From Arthrobacter sp. zg-Y238 (GTDB lineage Bacteria > Actinomycetota > Actinomycetes > Actinomycetales > Micrococcaceae): 64,000 bases of DNA. How positions within the stretch are numbered: position 1 is the first letter of the stretch; every line of letters starts with the position of its first letter. A program made the translations under genes and the position numbers. Where the stretch lies: contig NZ_JANFLU010000001.1 of NCBI RefSeq assembly GCF_024385525.1, positions 620,001 through 684,000 on the forward strand. The letters are read 5' to 3'. Positions 24,421 through 31,949 of this stretch are shown here, piece after piece. The notes below the pieces were generated by a model, which worked only from the letters and a program-made list of their open reading frames with translations, had not been told where the DNA came from and searched no databases.

Positions 24421-25863
24421 GTGGGAACCTCGCTCCACGAAACCGAGCCCTCGCTCAAGAAAGTCCTCGGCCGGATTGACGTTTTGGCGCTCGGTTTCGG
24501 CGCAATGATCGGTTTCGGCTGGGTGGTGCTCACCGGCGACTGGCTGATCAATGCCGGCACCCTCGGCTCGGTGCTGGCCATGCTGACCGGCGGCGTCATT
24601 ATGGCGGTGGTCGGACTGACGTACGCCGAGCTCTGCGCGGCCATGCCCAAGGCCGGCGGCGAGCACAACTACATCATGCGGGCTATGGGTCCGCGGACCT
24701 CCTTCATCGGATCCTGGGCCATCATCGGCGGCTATGTGACCATCGTGGCATTCGAAGCCGTGGCCCTGCCCCGCACCGTGCAGTACATCTTCCCGGACCT
24801 CAGCCAGATTCACCTGTGGACCGTGGCGGGCTTCGACGTGCACCTGACCTGGGCGCTGGTAGGTGCGGTTGCCGCCGTCGTAATCACCTGGATCAACATC
24901 CGCGGCGTGAAGGAAGCGGGCGTGGTGCAGACCTTCGTGGTGCTTTTCCTGCTGGCCATCGGGCTGGTGATGATCGCCGGGTCCTTCGCCGGAGGGTCCG
25001 TGGCCAACATGGAGCCGTGGATCAACAACGGCATGACCGGGTTCTTCGCGGTCCTGGTGGTGGTGCCCTTCCTGTTCATCGGCTTCGACGTGATTCCGCA
25101 GTCCGCCGAGGAAGTGAACATCCCCGCCAAGCAGATCGGCAAGCTCGTAGTTGTCTCCGTGGTGCTGGCAACCATCTGGTACCTCATGGTGGTGCTGACC
25201 ACTTCGTCGGCTATGTCTGCCGGAGACCTGGCGCAGACGGACATAGCGACGGCGGACGCCGTCGGGGCCATGTTCGGCTCGGACATCATGGCCAAGATCC
25301 TGATTGCCGGCGGCATCGCAGGCATCCTCACGTCGTGGAACTCGCTGTTGATGGGCGCTTCCCGGCTGATGTATTCCCTGGCCCGTTCCGGCATGCTCCC
25401 GGCCTGGTTCGGCCGCCTGCATCCGAAGTATCACACCCCGCACAACGCCCTGCTGTTCATCGGGGCACTGAGTTTCCTTGCCCCGTTCGGCGGCGCGGAG
25501 ATGCTCGGCTGGCTGGTGGACTCCGGGGCGCCCAGCATCGTGCTGGCCTACACCCTGGTAGCGATTTCGTTCCTCATCCTGCGCCGCCGCGAACCGGCAA
25601 TGGACCGTCCGCTGCGGATCGGCGGGCGCGGCAACGGCGGCATCGCCATCGGTATTGCCGCCGCCGTCTTCGGCCTGGCCCTGTTCAGCCTCTACATGCC
25701 GGGCATGCCTGCGGCGTTGGGCGTCGAGCCGTGGGTACTGTTCGCCGCCTGGTGGGTGGTCGGTCTGGTCTTCTTCTTCCGGGTGCCGACCGGCATCAAG
25801 GCGGGGCCCGACGCCGAGGAGCACCTCCTTGCCGGTCTTCGGTCCCGCGTGCGGCAGGGCTGA
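24421..25863 (+). CDS. APC-superfamily amino acid permease
   Basis: A 480-residue membrane protein with about 12 transmembrane helices. The first helix carries the family's substrate-binding region (L-G-F-G-A-M-I-G-F-G-W), and M-P-K-A-G-G-E-H-N-Y follows the second. GTG 24421 is chosen because AAAGGGG lies 6 bases upstream and the longer in-frame N-terminus runs into non-conserved Arg/Cys-rich sequence. It imports an amino acid or amine, probably by proton symport; the substrate is not readable. Composite repeat elements lie on both sides of this gene and its small downstream neighbour. Confidence 0.83.
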   Translation: MGTSLHETEPSLKKVLGRIDVLALGFGAMIGFGWVVLTGDWLINAGTLGSVLAMLTGGVIMAVVGLTYAELCAAMPKAGGEHNYIMRAMGPRTSFIGSWAIIGGYVTIVAFEAVALPRTVQYIFPDLSQIHLWTVAGFDVHLTWALVGAVAAVVITWINIRGVKEAGVVQTFVVLFLLAIGLVMIAGSFAGGSVANMEPWINNGMTGFFAVLVVVPFLFIGFDVIPQSAEEVNIPAKQIGKLVVVSVVLATIWYLMVVLTTSSAMSAGDLAQTDIATADAVGAMFGSDIMAKILIAGGIAGILTSWNSLLMGASRLMYSLARSGMLPAWFGRLHPKYHTPHNALLFIGALSFLAPFGGAEMLGWLVDSGAPSIVLAYTLVAISFLILRRREPAMDRPLRIGGRGNGGIAIGIAAAVFGLALFSLYMPGMPAALGVEPWVLFAAWWVVGLVFFFRVPTGIKAGPDAEEHLLAGLRSRVRQG

Positions 25864-25936
25864 TTTGGGCGGGCCGTTTTCTTTGCCGGCGGAAGTCCGG
25901 ACCGAATAACTTAACGCCGACAATGATGGGGGACGA

Positions 25937-26389
25937 ATGACACTGAACAGGATGCTCACCGACGAGGAAGTCTTCGCAGAGCACCGGAGGCTCCTGGCCC
26001 GGGGCGAGAAGCGATTCCTTCATCGGACGGAGTTTGGCAATCTCCACAGCTACGCCCCGGACGAACTCGGGTTCCGGCCGGACGGTGCTCCGCCGTCGGA
26101 CCACCCCAATTCCTGGGTGGTGGGGGTGCTCCTCCTCATCCTGTATTTGGTGTTCATTCTCTTTTTCGCCGGGGTTGGCCTTTTCCCGTCAGACGACTGG
26201 GTCTTGAGAGTGACCGCACTGATTCTCGTGGCGGTGATGCTCGGTTGTTCCTTCCGGCTTGTTGCGGCGACCCGAAGGGAATACCGGGCTGCGAGGGTGC
26301 GGAAGCAGCTAGGGCTTCCGCGGCCCGGCCGCCAGGGTGCGGTAGCCCTGCCGGACGTTGTCGATGGGCGTTTCGGTTTCCGGCGCTGA
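25937..26389 (+). CDS. Small two-helix membrane protein of unknown function
   Basis: A 150-residue protein with a charged N-terminal domain (about 1-55), two transmembrane helices (about 58-80 and 88-108) and a basic C-terminal tail. GGGGGACGA precedes the ATG. It lies 73 bases after the APC permease on the same strand and may be co-transcribed. No family was recognised. The location between two copies of the composite repeat is notable. Confidence 0.6.
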   Translation: MTLNRMLTDEEVFAEHRRLLARGEKRFLHRTEFGNLHSYAPDELGFRPDGAPPSDHPNSWVVGVLLLILYLVFILFFAGVGLFPSDDWVLRVTALILVAVMLGCSFRLVAATRREYRAARVRKQLGLPRPGRQGAVALPDVVDGRFGFRR

Positions 26390-26457
26390 CCGGACGTCGC
26401 CCGCTGCACAGGGATCCTCGTCGCGGAGGGGGCTGGGGCTGTTTCCGAAAATCCGGT

Positions 26458-26678
26458 GTACAGATAACGGGCCTATGCCGGCCGAATAACCCCGTTATCT
26501 GTACAACCGACCCCGGTAAGCCCCGTTATCTGTACAACCGGCGCCGCTAAGCCCCGTTATCTGTACACCGGACGAGGGTAAGCCCCGTTATCTGTACAAC
26601 CGACGCCGCCCGCACGTTCATAGTGCAAGTAGATGCTGCCTCTGGACCGGCCAGAGGACATCAACGGCACTATGAATG
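26458..26678. repeat. Composite repeat element, copy 2
   Basis: This has the same parts and orientation as the element at 24000. The head is an inverted repeat (14-bp arms, 26458-26471 and 26491-26504). The body is four direct repeats with a 31-bp period (CCCCG at 26490, 26521, 26552 and 26583). The tail is a hairpin (CGTTCATAGTGC at 26615-26626 with GCACTATGAATG at 26667-26678) enclosing a second perfect hairpin (CCTCTGG/CCAGAGG). The body-tail junction is nearly identical to copy 1, while variable parts and loops differ. Confidence 0.85.
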
Positions 26679-26909
26679 CGTCCGGCCGCTGAAGCCCCGG
26701 CAGAACGTCAAGCCCACCCGGCCCGGCCCGCCCCGGCTCACCCCGCCCCCGGCTCACCCCGCGGCCCGCCCCGCCCCAAGCCCACCCGTCACCCCGCGGC
26801 CCGCCGCACCCCGCCCGTTGCAAAAACATCACGTTAAGCCGGGTTTGGGGCTCCTCGGGGCGCTTTGTGAAGCAGGTAACGGTAAGGTTGCTTGGTAGTT
26901 TTCGCCCGG

Positions 26910-27026
26910 ACACCAACCCCGGACACCAACCCCGGACACCAACCCCGGACACCAACCCCGGACACCAACCCCGGACACCAACCCCGGACACCAACCCCGG
27001 ACACCAACCCCGGACACCAACCCCGG
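26910..27026. repeat. 13-bp tandem repeat, nine perfect copies
   Basis: The unit ACACCAACCCCGG is repeated nine times without error, followed by a degenerate tenth copy (27027-27040). It ends 72 bases before the first gene of the osmoprotectant ABC operon. The unit length is not a multiple of three and no start signal precedes it, so it is probably not coding. Such tracts can change copy number by slippage. Confidence 0.9.
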
Positions 27027-27042
27027 ACACCAAACGCCGGGC

Positions 27043-27070
27043 GGCGACAAGAAACAGGCGACAAGAAACA
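27043..27070. repeat. 14-bp direct repeat, two copies
   Basis: GGCGACAAGAAACA occurs at 27043-27056 and again immediately at 27057-27070, just upstream of the ribosome binding site of the gene at 27099. Confidence 0.75.
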
Positions 27071-27098
27071 TACGCAACCAAAGTGAAGAGGTCTTGAT

Positions 27099-27740
27099 GT
27101 GTGGGAATTCGTGGCGGACCGGTATCAACAGATCCTGTTCGCCGGATGGCAGCACTTCAGCCTAGTTATCCAGTGCCTGATCCTCGCCACGGTCATTGCC
27201 GTGGTCATTGCGGCCCTCGTTTACCGCAATAAGACCCTCAGCGGAGTGGCCAACGGCGTCTCCGCGGTAGGCCTCACGCTGCCGTCCTTCGCCCTGATCG
27301 GCCTGCTGATCGCGCCCTTCGGGTTCGGCGCCGTGCCGGCCGTGATCGTCGTGGCGTTCTATGCCACCCTGCCCATCCTGCGCAACGCGGTGGTGGGCCT
27401 GGCCGGGATTTCCCCGACCGTCGTCGAATCCGCCCGCGGTGTCGGCATGAGCCGGCTGCGCACACTGCTGCGCATCGAACTGCCGCTGGCCTGGCCTGTC
27501 ATCCTCGCCGGCGTGCGGGTGTCCGCCCAGATGGTTATGGGTATTGCCGCCATCGCGGCCTACGCCCTCGGCCCGGGACTGGGCGGCTTCATCTTCACCG
27601 GACTCTCCCGCCTGGGCGGTGCCAACTCCCTCGAATCCGTGGTGGTCGGCGTCGTCGGCGTCATCCTGCTGGCCCTGATCCTTGACCTTCTCCTGGTCGG
27701 CCTCGGCCGGCTCACAACCCCGCGAGGTATCCGTGTCTGA
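27099..27740 (+). CDS. Osmoprotectant ABC transporter permease (OpuCB/ProW-like)
   Basis: A 213-residue permease with about five or six transmembrane helices and the conserved cytosolic loop near A-R-G-V-G-M-S (residues 110-116). GTG 27099 has GAAGAGG 8 bases upstream. It is the first gene of four that together make a complete glycine-betaine/choline/proline-type uptake system: two permeases, a CBS-containing ATPase and a lipoprotein. Its upstream DNA carries the 13-bp tandem repeat. Osmotic control is usual for the family but cannot be read here. Confidence 0.85.
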   Translation: MWEFVADRYQQILFAGWQHFSLVIQCLILATVIAVVIAALVYRNKTLSGVANGVSAVGLTLPSFALIGLLIAPFGFGAVPAVIVVAFYATLPILRNAVVGLAGISPTVVESARGVGMSRLRTLLRIELPLAWPVILAGVRVSAQMVMGIAAIAAYALGPGLGGFIFTGLSRLGGANSLESVVVGVVGVILLALILDLLLVGLGRLTTPRGIRV

Positions 27741-29016
27741 GACTCTCTCCCCAACCACCGGCGATAAAGCCACCGCCACCGGCATCCTGCTCGAAGACGT
27801 CACCAAGCGCTTCCCCGGGCAGGACAAACCGGCGGTCGGCGGGCTGACCATGGAAATCCCGCGGGGCAGCATCGTGATGCTGGTTGGTCCGTCGGGCTGC
27901 GGCAAGACCACCACGCTGAAAATGATCAACCGGCTCATTGAGCCCTCCAGCGGGCGGATCATCCTCGACGGCGAAGATGTCACCGGGATCGACGGCGACC
28001 AGTTGCGCCGCGGGATCGGCTACGTCATCCAGGCCGGCGGGCTCTTCCCGCACATGACCGTGGCGGCGAACATCGCCGTCGTCCCCAAGATGCTCAACTG
28101 GGACAAGGACCGCATCCAGTCCCGGGTGGACGAGCTGCTCGAACTGGTCTCCCTCGATCCGGCCCTCTACCGTGACCGCTACCCGAAGGAACTGTCCGGC
28201 GGGCAGCAGCAGCGCGTGGGCGTGGCCCGTGCCCTGGCCGCCGATCCGCCCGTGCTGCTTATGGATGAACCGTTCGGTGCCGTGGACCCGATCACCCGCC
28301 AGCGGCTGCAGGACGAACTGCTGCATATCCAGTCCGAACTGAACAAGACCATCGTCTGCGTCACCCATGACTTCGACGAAGCGGTGAAGCTGGGGGACTG
28401 GATCGCCATCTTCGACGAGGGCGCGCAGCTGGTGCAGTATGACTCCCCGGAACGCATCCTGGCGAACCCCGCCAACGAGTTTGTGGAAAACTTCATCGGT
28501 TCCGGCGCCGGCCTGAAGCAGCTCACGCTGACCCGTGTGAACGAGGTGGAGCTGGCCTCGCCGATTACGGCCGGCATCGGGGACCTTGCCAGCGACACCC
28601 TCTCCCTGCTGCAGGGCGCGGGCGAGCAGAACGCCGTCGTCCTGGACGAACGGGAGCGGCCCATCCAGTGGCTCTCCCGCCGCCAGCTCAGCCGCCTGGA
28701 CCGGCATACCGATGCCGTTGATCCCAAGCTTCCGGTGATCAGCGAGCAGTCCACGCTCAATGACGCGCTGGACACCATGCTGGTCTCCAGCACCGGCGCC
28801 GCCCTCGTGACCGGTCCACGGGACCGGTTCCTCGGGCTGGTCACCGTTCAGACCGTAATGGAAGCGATCACGGCAGCGAACGACGCCGCGCAGCAGGGCT
28901 CTTCCAGCGCACCGGTGGGCCTCAACAGCGGCGGCATCCGACGCGGCACAGAGACGGACGCGCAGGCAGCAGTGCAGGACGACGCCGGTGCTGCCGCCGG
29001 CCAGGGCACCCGATGA
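27733..29016 (+). CDS. Osmoprotectant ABC transporter ATP-binding protein with CBS domains
   Basis: A 427-residue ATPase. Walker A G-P-S-G-C-G-K-T-T is at 52-60, the signature is S-G-G-Q-Q-Q-R-V-G and Walker B is L-L-M-D-E-P-F-G. A C-terminal tandem CBS region (about residues 265-380) senses ionic strength or nucleotides in OpuA/OpuC relatives. GTG 27733 overlaps the permease stop by 8 bases and has GAGG upstream; the longer frame from 27682 lies inside the permease. The last 45 residues are Ala/Gly/Gln-rich and probably disordered. Confidence 0.88.
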   Translation: MSETLSPTTGDKATATGILLEDVTKRFPGQDKPAVGGLTMEIPRGSIVMLVGPSGCGKTTTLKMINRLIEPSSGRIILDGEDVTGIDGDQLRRGIGYVIQAGGLFPHMTVAANIAVVPKMLNWDKDRIQSRVDELLELVSLDPALYRDRYPKELSGGQQQRVGVARALAADPPVLLMDEPFGAVDPITRQRLQDELLHIQSELNKTIVCVTHDFDEAVKLGDWIAIFDEGAQLVQYDSPERILANPANEFVENFIGSGAGLKQLTLTRVNEVELASPITAGIGDLASDTLSLLQGAGEQNAVVLDERERPIQWLSRRQLSRLDRHTDAVDPKLPVISEQSTLNDALDTMLVSSTGAALVTGPRDRFLGLVTVQTVMEAITAANDAAQQGSSSAPVGLNSGGIRRGTETDAQAAVQDDAGAAAGQGTR

Positions 29017-29792
29017 CCGCCGTCCCCACGGCCGCCCAGGCCCGGACCGAAGCCGAAACCGGTGCCGGCCCGACATCCTGGCGCCCGCTGCTGCTGCAGC
29101 TGGCCGGCATCGCGGTGGCCTTCGGGCTCCTGATGCTCTGGCTGACCACTGCCGAGCTCAGCGTCACCGAGCGCACCACCCTGGATCCCGCGGCGCTGTG
29201 GGACTACACCGTGCAGCACCTCCTGCTCACCGGGGTGTCCGCGGTGATCGTGCTGGTGGTCGCCATCCCGCTGGGCGTGCTGCTCACCCGCGGACGGATG
29301 CGCCGGGTCACCGGACCGATCATGGCGGTGGCCAACATCGGCCAGGCGGCACCGGCCATCGGGCTGCTGGTGCTGCTGGCCTTCTGGGTCGGCTTCGGTT
29401 TCCGGGCCGCCATCGGCGCGCTGGTGGTCTACGCCCTGCTGCCGGTCATGCGGAACACGATGGTCGGCCTGCAGCAGGTGGATCCGCGCGTCGTGGAGGC
29501 CGGCCGCGGCGTCGGCATGAGCAACGCCCAGGTGCTGTTCCGGCTGGAACTGCCCCTCGCGGTGCCCGTGATGCTCTCCGGGGTCCGGACCGCACTGGTG
29601 CTCCTGGTGGGCACCGCCACGCTGGCCACGTTCGTCAACGGCGGCGGGCTGGGGATCCTCATCACCACCGGCGTGAACCTGAACCTGACCACGGTGCTGG
29701 TGGCCGGAGCCCTGCTGGTGGCGCTGCTGGCCCTGGTGGTCGACTGGATCGGCCGGCTGGTCGAGCACATCGCCCGGCCGAAGGGACTCTGA
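29013..29792 (+). CDS. Osmoprotectant ABC transporter permease (second subunit)
   Basis: A 259-residue permease with a 30-residue cytosolic N-terminus and about six transmembrane helices. The loop A-G-R-G-V-G-M-S matches that of the permease at 27099. It overlaps the ATPase stop by 4 bases (ATGA) and ends on the first base of the lipoprotein start. Two different permeases flanking one ATPase suggest a heteromeric channel, as in OpuC-type systems. Confidence 0.87.
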   Translation: MTAVPTAAQARTEAETGAGPTSWRPLLLQLAGIAVAFGLLMLWLTTAELSVTERTTLDPAALWDYTVQHLLLTGVSAVIVLVVAIPLGVLLTRGRMRRVTGPIMAVANIGQAAPAIGLLVLLAFWVGFGFRAAIGALVVYALLPVMRNTMVGLQQVDPRVVEAGRGVGMSNAQVLFRLELPLAVPVMLSGVRTALVLLVGTATLATFVNGGGLGILITTGVNLNLTTVLVAGALLVALLALVVDWIGRLVEHIARPKGL

Positions 29793-30793
29793 TGAAAACG
29801 CAGCCAAACGCACGCGTCCGCCTCGCTGCCGCAGGAGCCGCCGCCGTCGGACTGCTGCTGGCGGGCTGCGGACTGCAGCCCGCAGCGTCCTACGTGCCGG
29901 ACGCGGACCCGGGGCTGATCCAGCCCGTCGAGGGCCTGCCCGACGACGCGGAACTCACCATCACCAGCAAGAACTTCACCGAACAGCTCATCCTGGGCAA
30001 GATCGCGGTGCTGGCCACCAAGGTCGCCGGCTTCGACGTCACCGACCTGACCAACGTGCCCGGCAGCCAGCCGGCGCGGGAGCTGCTCCTGTCCGGGCAG
30101 GCCGGCATGACCTGGGAATACACCGGCACCGGATGGATCGCCTACCTCGGCCAAAGCGAAGGCATCCCGGACAAACAGGAACAATGGCAGGCCGTGCATG
30201 ACGCGGACCTGGCAAACGGTGTCACCTGGGGCGATCCGGCGCCGCTGAACAACACCTACGCCATGGCGATCCGCAGCGAGGCCGCCGAGGAACTGGGCGT
30301 GGCCAGCATCTCCGACATCACCACCCTGCCGGTGGAGGAGCGCACGTTCTGCCTTGAGGCCGAGTTCAACTCGCGTCCGGACGGCATGAACCCGCTGCTG
30401 GAAAAGTACGGCATGCCGCGCGGGGCACCCAACGGTGTGCCGGACGCCAACATCGGCATCTATGACACCGGTGCCGTGTATTCAGCCACCGACGCCGGGG
30501 AGTGCAACTTCGGCGAGGTCTTTGCCACGGACGGACGGATCGATTCGCTGGGACTGACCGTGCTCGAGGACGATCTGGCCTACTTCCCCGCCTACAATGC
30601 GGCGCCGGTCTTCAACACCGAGGCGCTGGAGGAATATCCGGAGCTGGTGGACATCTTTGCGCAGGTGTCCCCGTTGCTTACGGACGAGGAACTGCGCAAG
30701 ATGAACCTTGCCGTAGACGTCAACGGCCAGGAGCCCGCCGACGTCGCCTTCGACTGGATGGTCGAGAAGGGCCTGATTACCGCTCCCGAGTGA
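29792..30793 (+). CDS. Osmoprotectant ABC transporter substrate-binding lipoprotein (OpuCC-like)
   Basis: A 333-residue receptor with a lipoprotein signal ending L-L-A-G-C (Cys 26). The OpuAC-type domain begins I-T-S-K-N-F-T-E-Q, a hallmark of quaternary-amine binding proteins, and contains W-E-Y-T-G-T-G. It captures betaine-, choline- or carnitine-like solutes outside the membrane. The ATG overlaps the permease stop. The frame is open far upstream, but that part lies within the permease gene. A DUF6308 gene starts 1 base after its stop. Confidence 0.88.
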   Translation: MKTQPNARVRLAAAGAAAVGLLLAGCGLQPAASYVPDADPGLIQPVEGLPDDAELTITSKNFTEQLILGKIAVLATKVAGFDVTDLTNVPGSQPARELLLSGQAGMTWEYTGTGWIAYLGQSEGIPDKQEQWQAVHDADLANGVTWGDPAPLNNTYAMAIRSEAAEELGVASISDITTLPVEERTFCLEAEFNSRPDGMNPLLEKYGMPRGAPNGVPDANIGIYDTGAVYSATDAGECNFGEVFATDGRIDSLGLTVLEDDLAYFPAYNAAPVFNTEALEEYPELVDIFAQVSPLLTDEELRKMNLAVDVNGQEPADVAFDWMVEKGLITAPE

Positions 30794-30794
30794 G

Positions 30795-31490
30795 GTGGAC
30801 CCCGTGGACCTTCCAGCCATCCTCGACGCCGGCCACGTTGACGACGCCGCCGGCCTGCTGCGCCGCTACTACACGCAGAAACTGACCTCCGGGCATGTGC
30901 GGACCGGGGCGAGGTTCGACACCTGGGCCGGCGGGGGAGACTCCCCGGGGGCCGCCGACCGGATCACCGCCGACGACCTGGTTGCACTGGCCCTGCTGGG
31001 CGAGGAAATCAAGGGACCGGCGGTGGTGGGACTGCTCGAGACCAAGGCACCGGAGATCGGCGAGCTGCTGGAACTGATTCCGGTGAGCCTGGAGCTGGCG
31101 GACGTTACCGGCGTCGAATACGTCCATGTCCTCGGCAAGGACAGCCCGGCGTGGCTGCTCTGGGAGATTTTCCGCGGCTACCGGGGCGGGCAGTGGAAGA
31201 TGGGCCCCACGAAAACCAGCAAGCTGCTGGCCCGCAAACGGCCGAAACTGATTCCGATCTGGGATTCAATGGTGGCCCGCAGCATCGGAGCGGGGACCTC
31301 CCTCACGCAGTGGGAGGAATGGCATGCGCTGCTGACCGCCAATGACCGGGAACTGGTCCGCCTCCTGGACGAAGTCCAGGACCGGGCTGCGCTGCCGGTG
31401 CGGGTGTCAGCCCTGCGGGCCATGGACGTGGTGCTGTGGATGGACGCCAAGCAGCGCGGTTTCCGGGCCGCGCCGGGCGACGACGACTGA
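30795..31490 (+). CDS. DUF6308-type protein (copy 2)
   Basis: A 231-residue paralogue of the protein at 23271, sharing R-T-G-A-R-F-D-T-W-A-G-G-G-D, T-A-D-D-L, S-K-L-L-A-R-K-R-P and L-I-P-I-W-D-S. No membrane segment is visible. The GTG start lies 1 base after the osmoprotectant lipoprotein stop, so it is probably the fifth gene of that operon; a second GTG at 30804 is equally possible. Function is unknown. Pairing with an uptake operon here and a membrane-protein operon at the other copy gives no consistent hint. Confidence 0.65.
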   Translation: MDPVDLPAILDAGHVDDAAGLLRRYYTQKLTSGHVRTGARFDTWAGGGDSPGAADRITADDLVALALLGEEIKGPAVVGLLETKAPEIGELLELIPVSLELADVTGVEYVHVLGKDSPAWLLWEIFRGYRGGQWKMGPTKTSKLLARKRPKLIPIWDSMVARSIGAGTSLTQWEEWHALLTANDRELVRLLDEVQDRAALPVRVSALRAMDVVLWMDAKQRGFRAAPGDDD

Positions 31491-31510
31491 GCCGGACTCC
31501 CCGAAGCCGC

Positions 31511-31807
31511 CTAGTTCCGGTAGGTGAACACGGTCAGCCCGCCGGTCGCGAAACGAGGGATGTCGGCGTTGGCGGCCTGCCCCTCGGCGGTGGTAAGGGA
31601 CTCCTGCATGGCCGATTCGTCGTCGAAATCGGCTTCAAACAGTGCGAAATACGGCGGTTGCTCCTCCGCCGACCTCAGCTCCTCGGACGCCCGCAGCTCA
31701 CGGAGGCCGGGGATGTTGCGCACCAGCGGCAGGTGCACGTTGCGGTAGTGCCGGCGGAAGGCAGCCGGGTCCCGCGGCTGCCGGAACAAAACAACGAGGG
31801 TGTGCAT
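31511..31807 (-). CDS. EthD-family dimeric alpha/beta-barrel protein
   Basis: A 98-residue protein with the EthD pattern: a beta strand (L-V-V-L-F), F-R-R-H-Y-R-N-V-H-L-P-L-V near residues 17-29 and a second strand pair with Y-F-A-L-F-E-A-D-F. Members are small ferredoxin-like-fold proteins linked to oxygenation or stress, with no firmly shared reaction. It is a single gene, convergent with the DUF6308 gene and divergent from the dehydrogenase at 31950. Confidence 0.7.
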   Translation of the reverse strand: MHTLVVLFRQPRDPAAFRRHYRNVHLPLVRNIPGLRELRASEELRSAEEQPPYFALFEADFDDESAMQESLTTAEGQAANADIPRFATGGLTVFTYRN

Positions 31808-31949
31808 GCTGAAAAGGTAACGCTCTAGGTGGCAACGGGACAGGGGGTTTGCCCGACGGCGGTTAAGGACACCGGGTGCCGCACCGGACTAGAGTCCTCA
31901 GTACGCCGGGGCCGCCATGCCCGCGGACCCGCAACGAAGAGGAACCCTA

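Larger units (their letters stand above)
26390..27098. other. 709-bp intergenic region packed with repeats
   Basis: No gene is supported; frames that cross it encode only repeat translations. In order it holds composite repeat element 2 (26458-26678), a C-rich stretch (about 26700-26820) with a doubled CACCCCGCGGCCCGCC, a 9-copy 13-bp tandem repeat (26910-27026), a doubled 14-mer (27043-27070) and the ribosome binding site of the osmoprotectant operon (GAAGAGG, 27084-27090). No convincing promoter was found. Confidence 0.6.

Noticed and set aside
24319-25959. A 546-aa minus-strand frame opposite the APC permease.
   Set aside because: The composition (His, Gly, Gln, Asp-rich with no pattern) is typical of the antisense of a GC-rich membrane protein gene.
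26557-27155. Open frames on the minus strand through the 13-bp array give a repeated Val/Arg/Gly/Trp/Cys/Pro peptide.
   Set aside because: All frames stay open because the repeat has no stop codons. No start signal or domain is present, and the frames run antisense into the osmoprotectant permease.
28988-29791. A long N-terminal extension of the osmoprotectant lipoprotein.
   Set aside because: It lies in another frame of the permease gene and reads as Arg/Gly/His-rich shadow sequence. The lipoprotein signal starts at 29792.
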